From the NCBI GenBank assembly GCA_963710675.1, contig CAVQBE010000017.1:124001-188000 (forward strand): a stretch of 64,000 nt of DNA, in the 5' to 3' direction. This DNA comes from JACCZX01 sp963710675. Its GTDB lineage: Bacteria; Pseudomonadota; Gammaproteobacteria; Burkholderiales; Burkholderiaceae_F. The position numbers and the translations under genes are program-made. Under the pieces are notes generated by a model. It did no database searches, was not told where the DNA came from, and saw only the letters and a program-made list of their open reading frames with translations. This document shows, piece after piece, positions 17,624 through 27,343 of the stretch (its first letter is position 1; each line of letters opens with the position of its first letter).

Positions 17624-20553
17624 GCCTCGCATTCGGAAAATGCGGCGTCGCCCGGCTTCAGCATGCACACCTGGCCGTCCAGCTTCGCACCGTTGGTCAG
17701 CGCATCGGTGGGAACGGCATTTAACTGGCCGGTGTTCGTCGTGGACTTCTCGGCGTGGGTCGCGCCGACGGTGCGGAGGTAATACGTGGTTTTCAGACCC
17801 CGCCGCCACGCCAGTCTGTAGGTCTCATCGAGCTTCCGACCCGAAACGCCCCCCATATATATATTGAGGGACTGCGCCTGATCGATCCACTTCTGGCGCC
17901 GCGCCGCGCACTCGATCAGCCAGGTCGGGTCGATCTCGAACGCAGTGGCGTACAGCTTGCGCACTTCGGCAGGAACCCGCTCGCTCTTGGCGAGCGACCC
18001 ATCGTAGTACTTCAATTCGTGCACCATCACCTCGTCCCACACGCCCAGCGCTTTCAGATCTCGCACCAGGTACTCGTTGACGACGGTGAATTCGCCCGAC
18101 AGGTTCGACTTGACAAAGAGATTCTGAAACGTCGGCTCGATGCAGGCGTCAACGCCGACGATGTTCGAGATCGTCGCGGTGGGCGCAATCGCGACGCAAT
18201 TCGAATTGCGCATGCCGTATTGCTTGATACGGGCGCGCAAGGCACTCCAGTCCATCGACGAACTCGCGTCGACGTCGACCAATGAGAGGGCGCCGTCGCT
18301 TTTCAGCTGACCGCGCTGTTCCTTCAGAAGCTCGAGCGAGTCCTGCGGCAAGATGCCGCGATCCCACAGCGAGCCGGCAAATGACGAGTACTGGCCGCGC
18401 TCCTCGGCGAGCTCGGTCGAGGCCCAGTACGCGTAGTAGCACGTGGCTTCCATGCTGCGATCGGCGAACTCGACCGCTTCGTTCGATGCGTAAGGAACAC
18501 GCATCATGTGCAGACAGTTCTGAAAGCCCATGATGCCGAGGCCCACCGGGCGATGCTTGACGTTCGAATTGCGCGCCTTGTTGACGGCGTAGTAATTGAT
18601 GTCGATCACATTGTCGAGCATCCGCATCGCCGTTCGAATGGTCTTCTTAAGTTTTGCGTGGTCCAGCTCGTGGCCGCCGTTAACCGCTGTCTTCATGTGA
18701 GCCGGCAGGTTGACCGAGCCGAGATTGCAGACGGCGATTTCCGTGTCCGAGGTGTTCAGCGTGATCTCGGTACACAGGTTCGAACTATGAATCGTGCCGA
18801 CATGTTGTTGCGGCGAGCGCAGGTTGCACGCATCCTTGAAGGTGATCCACGGGTGTCCGGTTTCAAACAGCATCGACAGCATCTTTCGCCACAACGCCTG
18901 CGCGGACACCTTCTTGAAGAGCTTCAACTCGCCGCGCGCAGCTTTTTCTTCGTAACGCACGTACGCTTCCTCAAACGAGCGGCCAGTGCGATCGTGCAGG
19001 TCCGGGCAGTCCGACGGCGAAAACAGCGTCCACTCGCCGTCTTCGAACACGCGCTTCATGAACAGATCGGGAATCCAGTTCGCAGTATTCATGTCGTGCG
19101 TGCGCCGGCGATCGTCGCCCGTGTTCTTGCGCAGTTCTAGAAACTCTTCGATGTCGAGGTGCCAGGTTTCGAGGTAGCAGCACACAGCGCCCTTGCGTTT
19201 GCCCCCCTGATTCACAGCAACCGCCGTGTCGTTAACCACTTTCAGGAACGGCACCACCCCTTGACTCTTGCCGTTGGTGCCTTTGATGTGGCTGCCCAGC
19301 GCGCGTACCGGCGTCCAGTCGTTACCCAATCCGCCTGCGTACTTGGCGAGCAGCGCGTTTTCCTTGATCGCTTCGTAAATACCGTCCAGATCGTCGCCGA
19401 CCGTCGACAGGTAGCACGACGAAAGCTGAGAGTGACGTGTGCCTGCATTGAACAGCGTCGGCGTCGAACTCATGAAATCGAAGCTCGACAACACCTCGTA
19501 GAACTCGATTGCGCGGGTTTCCCGCTCGATTTCGTTCAGCGCGAGCCCCATTGCGACGCGCATGAAAAATACTTGGGGTAACTCGAAACGGCGGCCGTCA
19601 TGGTGCAGGAAGTAACGGTCGTACAGCGTCTGCAGTCCCAGATAGTTGAAGTTCAAGTCGCGGCGTGCATCGAGCGCCGCGCCAAGGCGCTTCAAGTCGA
19701 ACTGGCCCAGCCGCTCGTCGAGCAGACCGGCGCCGATGCCGTGCTTGATCAGGCGAGGAAACACTTCGGCGTAGCGCACCTGCATCTCGGGCTGCGTGAC
19801 CTCTTCACCCAGCACTTCGCGCCGCACCGTATGCAGAAGCAGCCGCGCAGTGACGGCTGAATACGCGGGATCTTTTTCGATCAAGGCACGCGCCGCCAGA
19901 ATCGCCGACTTGTAGACCTCGTCAAGCGGAACTCCGTCGTACAGGTTCTTGACCGTCTCTGACAAAACGGCATCAGGCGTAACGTAGTCGGCGAGCCCGT
20001 TGCACGCGGCGCGAACGACCGCTTCGACCCGCGGCATGTCCAGCGGCACGCGAACGCCGTTTTCGAGCATCGTCAAGGTCGGCACTGCCGCGCTCGCCGG
20101 CGTCGCATGCTTGGCACGCTCCTGAGCGCGCTTCTCGCGATAAAGCACGTAGGAGCGCGCGACATCATGCGCGCCGTCCCGCATCAGCGACAGCTCCACT
20201 TGATCCTGCACGTCTTCTATATGAAAGGTGCCGCCAGCGGGCAGCCGCCGCAGTAGCGCGCGCACGGTGCCATCGGTCAACTTTTCGACTTGCTCGCGCA
20301 CGGCGGCGGAACCCGCCCCTTGCCCGCCGCGCACCGCGATGAACGCCTTTGTCATCGCCACCGCGATCTTGGATGGCTCGAACGAAACCACGGAGCCGTT
20401 GCGGCGAATGACTTTGTAATCGCCAAACGAGGTGGCATTGACTGCGCTGATTCCCGCACCAGCTGGCTTCAGCTCTGGCGAAAACTCATGAGCGCCTGCC
20501 GCAGCGGCGCCACCCGACGGGGCCGACTGGCCCGCTACTTCCTGAAACTGCAT
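17614..20553 (-). CDS. nrdA: Ribonucleoside-diphosphate reductase class Ia, alpha subunit
   Basis: The catalytic subunit has 979 residues. An ATP-cone starts near residue 35 (YKVIRRNGSVVSFEPSKIAV) and senses ATP/dATP. The barrel carries the redox-cysteine segment SQLSSCYLSTV and the active-site motif NLCTEITL. The C-terminus ends SECEACQ, the cysteine pair that accepts electrons from thioredoxin or glutaredoxin. The start is the ATG at 20553 behind GGGGGTGAC; the frame extends upstream to 20652 but that part is not family-like. The leader, about 270 nt long, begins at a promoter with two NrdR boxes, so repression by NrdR is likely. It is intact. Confidence 0.95.
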   Translation of the reverse strand: MQFQEVAGQSAPSGGAAAAGAHEFSPELKPAGAGISAVNATSFGDYKVIRRNGSVVSFEPSKIAVAMTKAFIAVRGGQGAGSAAVREQVEKLTDGTVRALLRRLPAGGTFHIEDVQDQVELSLMRDGAHDVARSYVLYREKRAQERAKHATPASAAVPTLTMLENGVRVPLDMPRVEAVVRAACNGLADYVTPDAVLSETVKNLYDGVPLDEVYKSAILAARALIEKDPAYSAVTARLLLHTVRREVLGEEVTQPEMQVRYAEVFPRLIKHGIGAGLLDERLGQFDLKRLGAALDARRDLNFNYLGLQTLYDRYFLHHDGRRFELPQVFFMRVAMGLALNEIERETRAIEFYEVLSSFDFMSSTPTLFNAGTRHSQLSSCYLSTVGDDLDGIYEAIKENALLAKYAGGLGNDWTPVRALGSHIKGTNGKSQGVVPFLKVVNDTAVAVNQGGKRKGAVCCYLETWHLDIEEFLELRKNTGDDRRRTHDMNTANWIPDLFMKRVFEDGEWTLFSPSDCPDLHDRTGRSFEEAYVRYEEKAARGELKLFKKVSAQALWRKMLSMLFETGHPWITFKDACNLRSPQQHVGTIHSSNLCTEITLNTSDTEIAVCNLGSVNLPAHMKTAVNGGHELDHAKLKKTIRTAMRMLDNVIDINYYAVNKARNSNVKHRPVGLGIMGFQNCLHMMRVPYASNEAVEFADRSMEATCYYAYWASTELAEERGQYSSFAGSLWDRGILPQDSLELLKEQRGQLKSDGALSLVDVDASSSMDWSALRARIKQYGMRNSNCVAIAPTATISNIVGVDACIEPTFQNLFVKSNLSGEFTVVNEYLVRDLKALGVWDEVMVHELKYYDGSLAKSERVPAEVRKLYATAFEIDPTWLIECAARRQKWIDQAQSLNIYMGGVSGRKLDETYRLAWRRGLKTTYYLRTVGATHAEKSTTNTGQLNAVPTDALTNGAKLDGQVCMLKPGDAAFSECEACQ

Positions 20554-20781
20554 GTCACCCCCAAATCGAATTGCGGCCTGCACTCGTAACGCCCCACCGC
20601 GCAAATGAAATCTTGTTCGCGCCAATTGCACGTCGGCAAATGCAAACACCACTAGTTCTAGTCGCTGAACTCAATGCTCGGACCACCGATGATCAGCGCA
20701 CTGCGCTTTGAATGCCGCACACCGCCTTGCTAACCGAGCCGCCGGCCAAGGCGCTCGCGCTATTCCAAACAGGGCCCACGT
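20554..20781 (-). other. nrdA leader region
   Basis: This is 228 bp between the NrdR boxes and the nrdA ATG. Apart from the ribosome site GGGGGTG next to the start I see no gene, riboswitch motif or terminator. Confidence 0.5.
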
Positions 20782-20828
20782 GTACAACATCTTGTATGTA
20801 CTAGTCGATGCATCACTACGAATAGTGG
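20782..20828 (-). promoter_or_regulatory. Tandem NrdR boxes
   Basis: Box 1 (20782-20797) reads GTACAACATCTTGTAT and box 2 (20813-20828) reads TCACTACGAATAGTGG. Both fit the palindromic NrdR consensus ACACwATATmTwGTGT in most positions. Their starts are 31 bp apart, the three-helical-turn spacing typical of NrdR pairs. Box 2 covers the predicted transcription start and box 1 lies just downstream, ideal for repression of nrdAB when dATP is plentiful. The nrdR gene is not in this window. Confidence 0.85.
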
Positions 20829-20832
20829 ACGC

Positions 20833-20861
20833 ATCATATGCGCAGAATTTTTGAAACTCAA
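20833..20861 (-). promoter_or_regulatory. Sigma-70 promoter of nrdAB
   Basis: On the minus strand TTGAGT (20861-20856) and TATGAT (20838-20833) are separated by exactly 17 bp. The start would fall about 7 bases after the -10, inside the second NrdR box. Confidence 0.75.
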
Positions 20862-20918
20862 CAAGTGTTGATGGCGCAGCGCATCGAAAATACGCGCGCA
20901 GCGCCAAAAAGAAAAAAA

Positions 20919-21473
20919 TCAGACCGAAGGAATGGAAACGCTTGACGGATGGTTGATGCGAGTCCAGTCGAAAAACGGACCAGGGTCTGTTTTCCGGCCG
21001 GGCGCAATGTCGGAGTGGCCGCGCATCGCAACTATTGGATAAATGGGCAGCAATGCCGCCGTGATGCGATTGAGAGCGTCATATTGGGCATCGGAAAACG
21101 CTTCGAAGTCGGTGCCTTCAAGCTCGATGCCGATTGAGAAGTCGTTGCATGCACTGCGACCATCAAAGCATGAGGCGCCTGCGTGCCACGCTCGGTCAGC
21201 AAAGGAAACAAACTGTGTCACTGCGCCGTCGCGCTCGATCAGGACATGCGCGGACACATGCAACCCCGCGATCTGAGCGAAATAGGACTCTGCAGAAGCG
21301 TCGAGCGTGTTCGTGAAAAGTTGCGATATATACCCGCCGCCATAGTGACCCGGCGGCAGGCTGATGTTATGAACGACGATCAGTTCGATCGCCGCATGGG
21401 GCGGCCGCGCATCAAAGTTAGGCGAATCGACGCGACAGACACCTTCGAGCCAGCCGTCGGGGCAGACGATCAC
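20919..21473 (-). CDS. ampD: 1,6-anhydro-N-acetylmuramyl-L-alanine amidase
   Basis: This 184-residue cytoplasmic zinc amidase (amidase_2 family) strips peptides from anhydro-muropeptides during murein recycling. Zinc ligands are visible at VHNISLPPG (His near residue 35) and at GHSDIAPGRKTDPGPFF (His and Asp). There is no signal peptide, as expected for AmpD. Its GTG start overlaps the pilR stop by 4 bp, so it is translationally coupled to the pilSR pair. Its pathway partner mpl is at 7-8.5 kb. Confidence 0.92.
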   Translation of the reverse strand: MIVCPDGWLEGVCRVDSPNFDARPPHAAIELIVVHNISLPPGHYGGGYISQLFTNTLDASAESYFAQIAGLHVSAHVLIERDGAVTQFVSFADRAWHAGASCFDGRSACNDFSIGIELEGTDFEAFSDAQYDALNRITAALLPIYPIVAMRGHSDIAPGRKTDPGPFFDWTRINHPSSVSIPSV

Positions 21474-22960
21474 TTGATACCGAGCCGTTGCATCCGATAG
21501 CGCAGTTGCCGAAACGTGATGCCAAGTAGCTGAGCCGCCGCGGTGCGGTTGTACCGCGTCTTGGCCAGCGCGCTGCGAATGGCATCGCGCTCGAGCGAAT
21601 CCAGATAGGCGCCTAATGAGGTCGGGACGCCGTCGATCACTTGAAAATCCAAAATTGCCGCTGTGGCGAATTCCTCGGCGGGCTCGGGCAGCGGGACCGA
21701 CGCCTCTTCAATTGAAATCGGTTCCGCATCGATCGGAGCGTCGCGGTCTGCGTCGGGCAACATCAGGTCGTCCGCCATCAATACATCATCGCTGGCTAGC
21801 GCGACTGCGCGCTCCAGAATATTTTCCAGCTCGCGCACGTTGCCCGGAAAGCTGTAGCGCTTCAGCGCGGCGCTAGCGGACGCGGACAGGTGCGCCCGTC
21901 GCGAGCCGGCGCGTTCCGAGATGCGCATCAGGATTGACTCGGCAAGCAGCGGGATATCGTCCAACCGTTCACGCAATCCAGGAACACGCAGCTCGATCAC
22001 ATTCAGTCGATAAAACAGGTCCTGCCTGAATCTTCCCGCGGTCACAAGTGCGCCCAAGTCCTGATGCGTGGCACTGACGAGTCGAACATCTACCGGCTCC
22101 TCGACAGAAGCACCGACTTTTCGCACTCGACGTTCCTGTATCGCCCGCAACAATTTGACTTGCATCGCCAGCGGCAATTCGGCGACTTCGTCGAGGAACA
22201 GTGTTCCGCCGGCCGCAGCCTGAAAGAATCCTTCCCGATCGCGTTCGGCGCCGGTAAACGCGCCCTTGCGGTAACCGAAGAACTCGGCCTCCATCAAGGT
22301 CTCTGGAATAGCACCGCAATTTACAGCGATGAATGGCTGCTGACTTCGACTCGACGAGTCATGAATGGCGCGCGCTGCGAGCTCCTTGCCGCTGCCTGAC
22401 TCACCGCGAATGGCGACCGGCGCCATGCTGTGAGCCAGTCGGCTGATCATCGAGCGCATCTGCTGCATAACCGGCGTGTCGCCAGTCAAGCGCGCAAGCG
22501 CATTGAGGCCACTCATGCTCGGCGCAGCAGGCGTGCCGGCCGTCGCCGGAGATTCGCGCACCGCTGAACGTACCAGCATGCGTAACTGTTCGATATCAAC
22601 CGGCTTGGTCAGATAATCGAACGCGCCTGCCTTCAGAGCCGCGACAGCATTTTCAGCACTACCGTAGGCAGTAATAACGGCGATTGGCGGGCCCTGCGAT
22701 ACCGACACGTGCCGCACCAGATCAAGGCCGGTTCCATCGGGCAAGCGCATGTCGGTCAGACAGAGTGCATACGCGTTACGCGCAAGAAGTACCCGCGCTG
22801 CGCTCACCGACTCGGCGGTATCGACGTCGAGCCCGAGGCGCACCAGCGTTAAAGACAGTAACTCGCGCAAATCGGCTTCGTCATCAACCACCAGAACTGC
22901 CGGCTGCCGCCGCTGCATCGGCGCGGCGGGCGCGGATTCGGAGCCGACGGTTGGGTTCAT
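21470..22960 (-). CDS. pilR: Sigma-54-dependent response regulator, PilR type
   Basis: The protein has 496 residues. The receiver domain has acidic pocket VVDDEAD and the phosphorylated Asp in LTDMRLPDGTG. The sigma-54 AAA+ domain has Walker A GESGSGKE, the sigma-54 loop GAFTGAERDREG and Walker B GGTLFLDEVAEL. The C-terminal Fis-type helix-turn-helix ends NRTAAAQLLGITFRQLRYRMQ. Such regulators activate sigma-54 promoters, classically pilA. It follows pilS by 48 bp and precedes ampD. No pilA lies in the window, but pilBCD at 35-39 kb supports type IV pili. It is intact. Confidence 0.9.
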   Translation of the reverse strand: MNPTVGSESAPAAPMQRRQPAVLVVDDEADLRELLSLTLVRLGLDVDTAESVSAARVLLARNAYALCLTDMRLPDGTGLDLVRHVSVSQGPPIAVITAYGSAENAVAALKAGAFDYLTKPVDIEQLRMLVRSAVRESPATAGTPAAPSMSGLNALARLTGDTPVMQQMRSMISRLAHSMAPVAIRGESGSGKELAARAIHDSSSRSQQPFIAVNCGAIPETLMEAEFFGYRKGAFTGAERDREGFFQAAAGGTLFLDEVAELPLAMQVKLLRAIQERRVRKVGASVEEPVDVRLVSATHQDLGALVTAGRFRQDLFYRLNVIELRVPGLRERLDDIPLLAESILMRISERAGSRRAHLSASASAALKRYSFPGNVRELENILERAVALASDDVLMADDLMLPDADRDAPIDAEPISIEEASVPLPEPAEEFATAAILDFQVIDGVPTSLGAYLDSLERDAIRSALAKTRYNRTAAAQLLGITFRQLRYRMQRLGIK

Positions 22961-23008
22961 CTCAAGTAGTTATCGCTTGCAGCGCTCATTAGCGGTTAAC
23001 AGCATTAT

Positions 23009-24733
23009 TCAGCGGATGGGCAGCGTGTCCAGGAAACCTTGCTGTTCATTACCGACGATTGCGCCGCCTCCAAATCGAAGCAGGAATCCGTCACGCGATG
23101 AACCGTCAACCTCGCGTCGAGATGAATACGACAGGACCGCGCGATTCGTAACGCAGAACTCGCGCGCAAGATACAGCCCAAGCCCCGTTCCCTGGGTACG
23201 TGTCGTAAAAAAGGGTTCGAACAACGCTGCGCGAGCGTCGACCGGCACACCCGCCCCATCATCGAACACCCATAGTTGTGCGCGATCCTGTTCGGGCGCC
23301 CGCTCGATCTGGATGCCAACTGAATTCGGACCTCCCGTTGCATAGCGCAGCGCATTGTCGACCAGGTTATAAAGCACCTGCCGCAGATGTGATTGCTCGA
23401 ATTTCACTTTAAGACCGGCCTCGGCTTCAAGATGGATCGTTGCCGGCGCCAATCCCCGGTCCCGAATGAACTCGGCGATGAACTGCTGGACGAATTCGTT
23501 GATATCGATCTCGTCGCCCAGCGGCGGCTCGCGGCGAGCAACCCTTAGAACGTCTTCTACGAGGCGATTAAGTCGCTGGGTGTTTTCACGCACGATACCT
23601 GCCAGACGTTTGAGAAGAGGATCTGCGCTGTCCTCGCCCATTAACTGTCCGGCATGGCTGATCGCCGCAAGCGGATTGCGAATCTCGTGCGCAATTGACG
23701 CGGTCAGGCGGCCCATCGCAGCGAGCTTCAGTTGCTGAGCCCGATCTTCAACGTCGCGCACATCCTCGATAAAAATGACGAACTCCTCATCGGAGCCCGA
23801 TGTTGGGCGAGCAAACCGAGCGCGCATGCGGGATTCGATCAGCGGGCTCATTGCAGTGTCGGCGCCTGCCACTACCGTGTTCGACCACGCGCCTTCGCTG
23901 CGCCCGGCATCGACCCAGCGCACAAAGGCCTCTGCCAACGCAGTGGCAGCTGGAATCTCCATCAGCCGCACTCCGGTGAGCTGCGCCGAAGGCTCCAAGC
24001 CCAACATACGCCGCGCAGCGCGATTGTTGGCACGCACTTGAGTACTCGGATCAACGACGATCACTCCTTGCTGCATCTGTGCAATCACGAGCCGGTTGAT
24101 CGCGAGCTGGTTTTGAAGGTCACGCCCCCGCGAGCGAGCCAGACGCTCCTGGCTTGCCAAACGAGAGCTCAACGCACGTAGCAGTGCGGTTACGGCAAAC
24201 AAGGCCGCGCCATAAAGGCCCGCTTGAAAAAGCAGTGGATCTGAAGCGCCAGCCGACAAGGTTCGCAAGCCGGCGTCAATCAGGATTACGAGCACTGCCA
24301 CAGCGCATACAAAAAACACGAGTGTGGGGGGCAGCAACAACGACGCGCCGGCCAGCGGCAGCAGGAACAGGATCACCCAGCCCGATGCAACTCCGCCACT
24401 GGTAACGACCAGCACGGTGATAACAACAAAATCGAGCACTAATTGCCCGATCACCTGTGCAAAAAATCTTCGATGCAGGTAAAGCGCGAGCCCCGCAAAC
24501 AGGGCGGCAAATGCGAAATAGGACAGTGAAGTAGCGAGCGTCGACCCCGTAACCCCGGTCACTCCCAGCGGCCGTGGCCCGAAAGCCGCGCTGGCAAACA
24601 CGAGGGCGGCCGCTACGATCACGCGCGTGCTGGCGAAATACTCCAGTGCCCGCCAGGGCGTTTCGTCATCGCCAATCGGCTTGCCGTCGAGCGGCAATTC
24701 GACCGACTGGATCGATGTATCGGACGCGGTCAC
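23009..24733 (-). CDS. pilS: Sensor histidine kinase, PilS type
   Basis: The kinase has 574 residues and starts at a GTG. About six membrane helices occupy residues 30-195 (for example IGQLVLDFVVITVLVV and FFVCAVAVLVILIDAGL). A PAS-like sensor segment (MQQGVIVVDPSTQVRANNRA) follows. The HisKA box is SIAHEIRNPLAAISHAGQL with the phosphorylated His, and the ATPase domain has the N box VDNALRYA, G1 DDGAGVP and G2 GTGLGLYLA. Order and neighbours fit PilS, which drives PilR. The signal is often the level of membrane pilin. It is intact. Confidence 0.9.
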   Translation of the reverse strand: MTASDTSIQSVELPLDGKPIGDDETPWRALEYFASTRVIVAAALVFASAAFGPRPLGVTGVTGSTLATSLSYFAFAALFAGLALYLHRRFFAQVIGQLVLDFVVITVLVVTSGGVASGWVILFLLPLAGASLLLPPTLVFFVCAVAVLVILIDAGLRTLSAGASDPLLFQAGLYGAALFAVTALLRALSSRLASQERLARSRGRDLQNQLAINRLVIAQMQQGVIVVDPSTQVRANNRAARRMLGLEPSAQLTGVRLMEIPAATALAEAFVRWVDAGRSEGAWSNTVVAGADTAMSPLIESRMRARFARPTSGSDEEFVIFIEDVRDVEDRAQQLKLAAMGRLTASIAHEIRNPLAAISHAGQLMGEDSADPLLKRLAGIVRENTQRLNRLVEDVLRVARREPPLGDEIDINEFVQQFIAEFIRDRGLAPATIHLEAEAGLKVKFEQSHLRQVLYNLVDNALRYATGGPNSVGIQIERAPEQDRAQLWVFDDGAGVPVDARAALFEPFFTTRTQGTGLGLYLAREFCVTNRAVLSYSSRREVDGSSRDGFLLRFGGGAIVGNEQQGFLDTLPIR

Positions 24734-24761
24734 TCGGTCCGAAGCAAAGTGGTTCGCCGCA

Positions 24762-24996
24762 TCATTCGCGTGTTGGTGGCATTGCCCGGCGATGCTCTTC
24801 GCAACAGAAGTAATGCTCGTTTTGTATAAGTGCCTCTTCGCGGGGAACGTGCAGGCCGCAGGTCGCGCAGCTCACCATCGGCAGCCGGGCAACGCTTGAG
24901 TCGCTCTCCGGGGGTGGCAGGTGCTTTTTCTGCAAGAAGCCGCCACACAAGATAGATTGCCAGCGCAAGCAGGACGAAAAACACAATCCGACTCAT
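24762..24996 (-). CDS. Small PP0621-type zinc-ribbon membrane protein, frameshifted
   Basis: An N-terminal membrane helix (MSRIVFFVLLALAIYLVWRLL) is joined, after a shift in a C5 run near 24910, to LPMVSCATCGLHVPREEAL and HYFCCEEHRRAMPP. The four cysteines plus histidine form a likely zinc ribbon. The total is about 77 residues. The family is a conserved hypothetical next to pilSR in many beta- and gammaproteobacteria. Its ATG overlaps the ccsA-like stop by 4 bp. Without the correction the helix and the ribbon appear as two separate false ORFs. Confidence 0.75.
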
Positions 24997-25837
24997 GCCT
25001 GTGCCCTCCCCAACAGCACTTCCAGCACAAAGTGGCTACCCACGTAGGCCAGCATCAACATTACAAAACCAGTAAGGGTCCACCGTAAAGCCGTACGTCC
25101 GCGCCAACCAAACACCAGGCGCCCCAGCAGCAGTCCGCCGAACACGACCCACGAGGCAATGGCAAACACTGTCTTGTGATCGAACCGCAGCGGCCTGCCA
25201 AACAATTGCTCCGAAAAGAAAATGCCGCTCACAAGGGTGGCGGTCAGCAGGAGAAACCCCACGGTGATCAGGCGAAACAAGACTCCTTCCATCGCCAGCA
25301 ACGGTGGCAGGCGATCGATCACCAGTGCAAGTCGTCCAGCGCTTGCACCCCCGTCTCCGTGCAGCCGCCGTTCCATTGTCGCCATCAGCAACGCATGGAT
25401 CGCGGCGATCGTCAGCAAGCTGTACGCAAGGATCGCCAACAGCAGATGAACCTGGAACAATGGCGCGCCGCTTGATCTGCCGACAATCGCGCCAGGGAAC
25501 AGCGCGGCAGCAACGCTGCCGCGGCCGCCAACGGCAGCACCAGCAAGAACATCCCGCGCGATGGCGAGAACATCGTCTCGACGCACACGATCAGCGCTGT
25601 GATCCAAAGCGTCGCCGAGAGCGCGTGCGCAAACCCAAAGCGCAGCTCGCCACTTTCGAACATGCCATGCATTAGCAACGTGCCGTGCAGGACAAGCGCT
25701 AGCGCTAGTACCGCACCGTGCCACAGTGGCGCGCGCTCGGTGCCTGGACGCTGACCACTCCATTCGCGCCAGGCCAACAGCAGGTATAGCGCGGCGACGG
25801 CCACGTACAATGCGAGCCACTCGAAGCGCAACTGCAT
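24993..25837 (-). CDS. CcsA/YpjD-family cytochrome c assembly-type membrane protein, frameshifted
   Basis: Two frames merge at about 25500-25515 into a membrane protein of about 280 residues. The N-terminal part is MQLRFEWLALYVAVAALYLLL and LWHGAVLALALVLHGTLLMHG. The C-terminal part has the conserved patterns FQVHLLLAILAYSLL and FDHKTVFAIASWVVFGGLLLGR, whose histidines match haem-handling CcsA-type proteins. In this genomic spot (before ffh) the family is usually called YpjD or an inner membrane protein; a direct role in haem export is unproven. It starts at an ATG and is divergent from ffh. Confidence 0.8.
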
Positions 25838-25905
25838 GAATGTTTATACCATGCAGCTATCGGGATTTCGCTCTGCGCTTAGGCTGAAATTCACTTCCTT
25901 TTTCG

Positions 25906-27286
25906 ATGCTTGATCAACTGACTACCCGACTCGCACGCGTCGTTAAGACGATGCGTGGCGAGGCGCGCCTGACCGAAGAAAATATGCAGTCGATGCTGCG
26001 CGAGGTGCGCGTCGCATTGCTCGAAGCCGATGTCGCGCTGCCGGTCGTGCGCGACTTCATTTCCCGAATCAAGGAAAAAGCACTCGGCGAGGATGTGGTC
26101 GGAAGTCTCACGCCAGGGCCAAGCATTGGTGGGTGTCGTGCAGCGCGAGCTGACCGCCCTGATGGGCGGCGATCTCGACGACAAGCAGCGCCAACTGAAT
26201 CTGGCAACACAACCGCCGGCGGTGATCCTACTGGCCGGTTTGCAGGGCGCTGGAAAGACCACCACCGCCGGCAAGCTTGCGCGTTGGTTGAAAGCTGAAC
26301 GCAACAAGAAAGTGCTGGCAGTGTCGACGGACGTCTATCGGCCGGCCGCAATCGAGCAGCTCAAGATGGTTGCGGAACAGGCGGGCGCTGAGTTTTTCGC
26401 ATCGGATGTTGGCGAGCAGCCGCATTGACATTGCCGCGCGCGCAATCGACCACGCAAAGCGCCACTACTTCGACGTGCTGATCGTCGACACCGCGGGCCG
26501 CCTCGCGATCGACGAAGCGATGATGCAAGAGGTCGCCGCGCTCGAAGCGCGACTGAATCCCGATCGAGACGCTGTTCGTCGTCGATGCGATGCTTGGGCA
26601 GGACGCGGTAGCCACCGCCAAGGTTTTTGCGGATCGCCTGCCGTTGACTGGCGTCATTCTTACCAAGCTCGATGGCGATTCTCGAGGAGGTGCGGCGTTA
26701 TCAGTCCGTCATGTGACCGGCAAGCCAATCAAGTTCGTCGGCGTTGGTGAAAAGCTCGATGGTCTCGAGGTGTTTTCGCCGGATCGCATGGCCAGTCGCA
26801 TTCTTGGCATGGGCGACATCGTCTCTCTGGTAGAGGACGTACAAAAAGTCGGTCGATCAGGAAAGCGCGCAGAAATTTGCCAAGCGCATGCAATCTGGCG
26901 AGCGGTTTGATCTGAACGACTTCAAGGAGCAGATCGCGCAGATGCGCAAGATGGGCGGGCTATCGAGCATGCTGGACAAGCTGCCGGCCCAGCTCGCAGA
27001 GGCGGCCGGTCAGGTGAATGCGGATGTGCAGGAAAAACAGATTCGCCGCACAGAAGGCATCATCAATTCGATGACCGCAGCCGAGCGCGCCAAGCCGGAG
27101 TTGATCAAAGCCTCACGCAAGCGCCGCATCGCAGCCGGAGCCGGTGTGCCGGTACAGGAAGTCAACCGAATGCTGAAGCAGTTCGATCAGATGCAGGCGA
27201 TGATGAAGCAGATGAAAAAGGGCGGCCTGGCGAAGATGATGCGAGGGCTTGGCGCGTTGAAAGGCATGCCCGGGATGCCGCGTTAA
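25906..27286 (+). CDS. ffh: Signal recognition particle protein Ffh, frameshifted
   Basis: Ffh is the SRP GTPase that brings nascent membrane proteins to FtsY. All parts are present in order but in alternating frames: N domain MLDQLTTRLARVVKTMRGEA; G domain with G1 LAGLQGAGKTTTAGKLA, DVYRPAAIEQLK, G3 LIVDTAGRLAID and G4 TKLDGDSRGGAAL; M domain FKEQIAQMRKMGGLSS and a Met-rich end MQAMMKQMKKGGLAKMM. Shifts fall near 26115, 26415, 26565 and 26860. The rebuilt length is about 460 residues, as normal. Because ffh is essential and single-copy, these are almost certainly sequence errors. Confidence 0.9.
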
Positions 27287-27343
27287 CTCGCGTTAGCAAA
27301 GATCTGCGCCCGGACATCAGCAACGCAGCGGCGTCGGCGCGGC

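Noticed and set aside
17036..17782. 248-codon plus frame over nrdB/nrdA
   Set aside because: It is a shadow of two intact genes on the other strand, with no family features.
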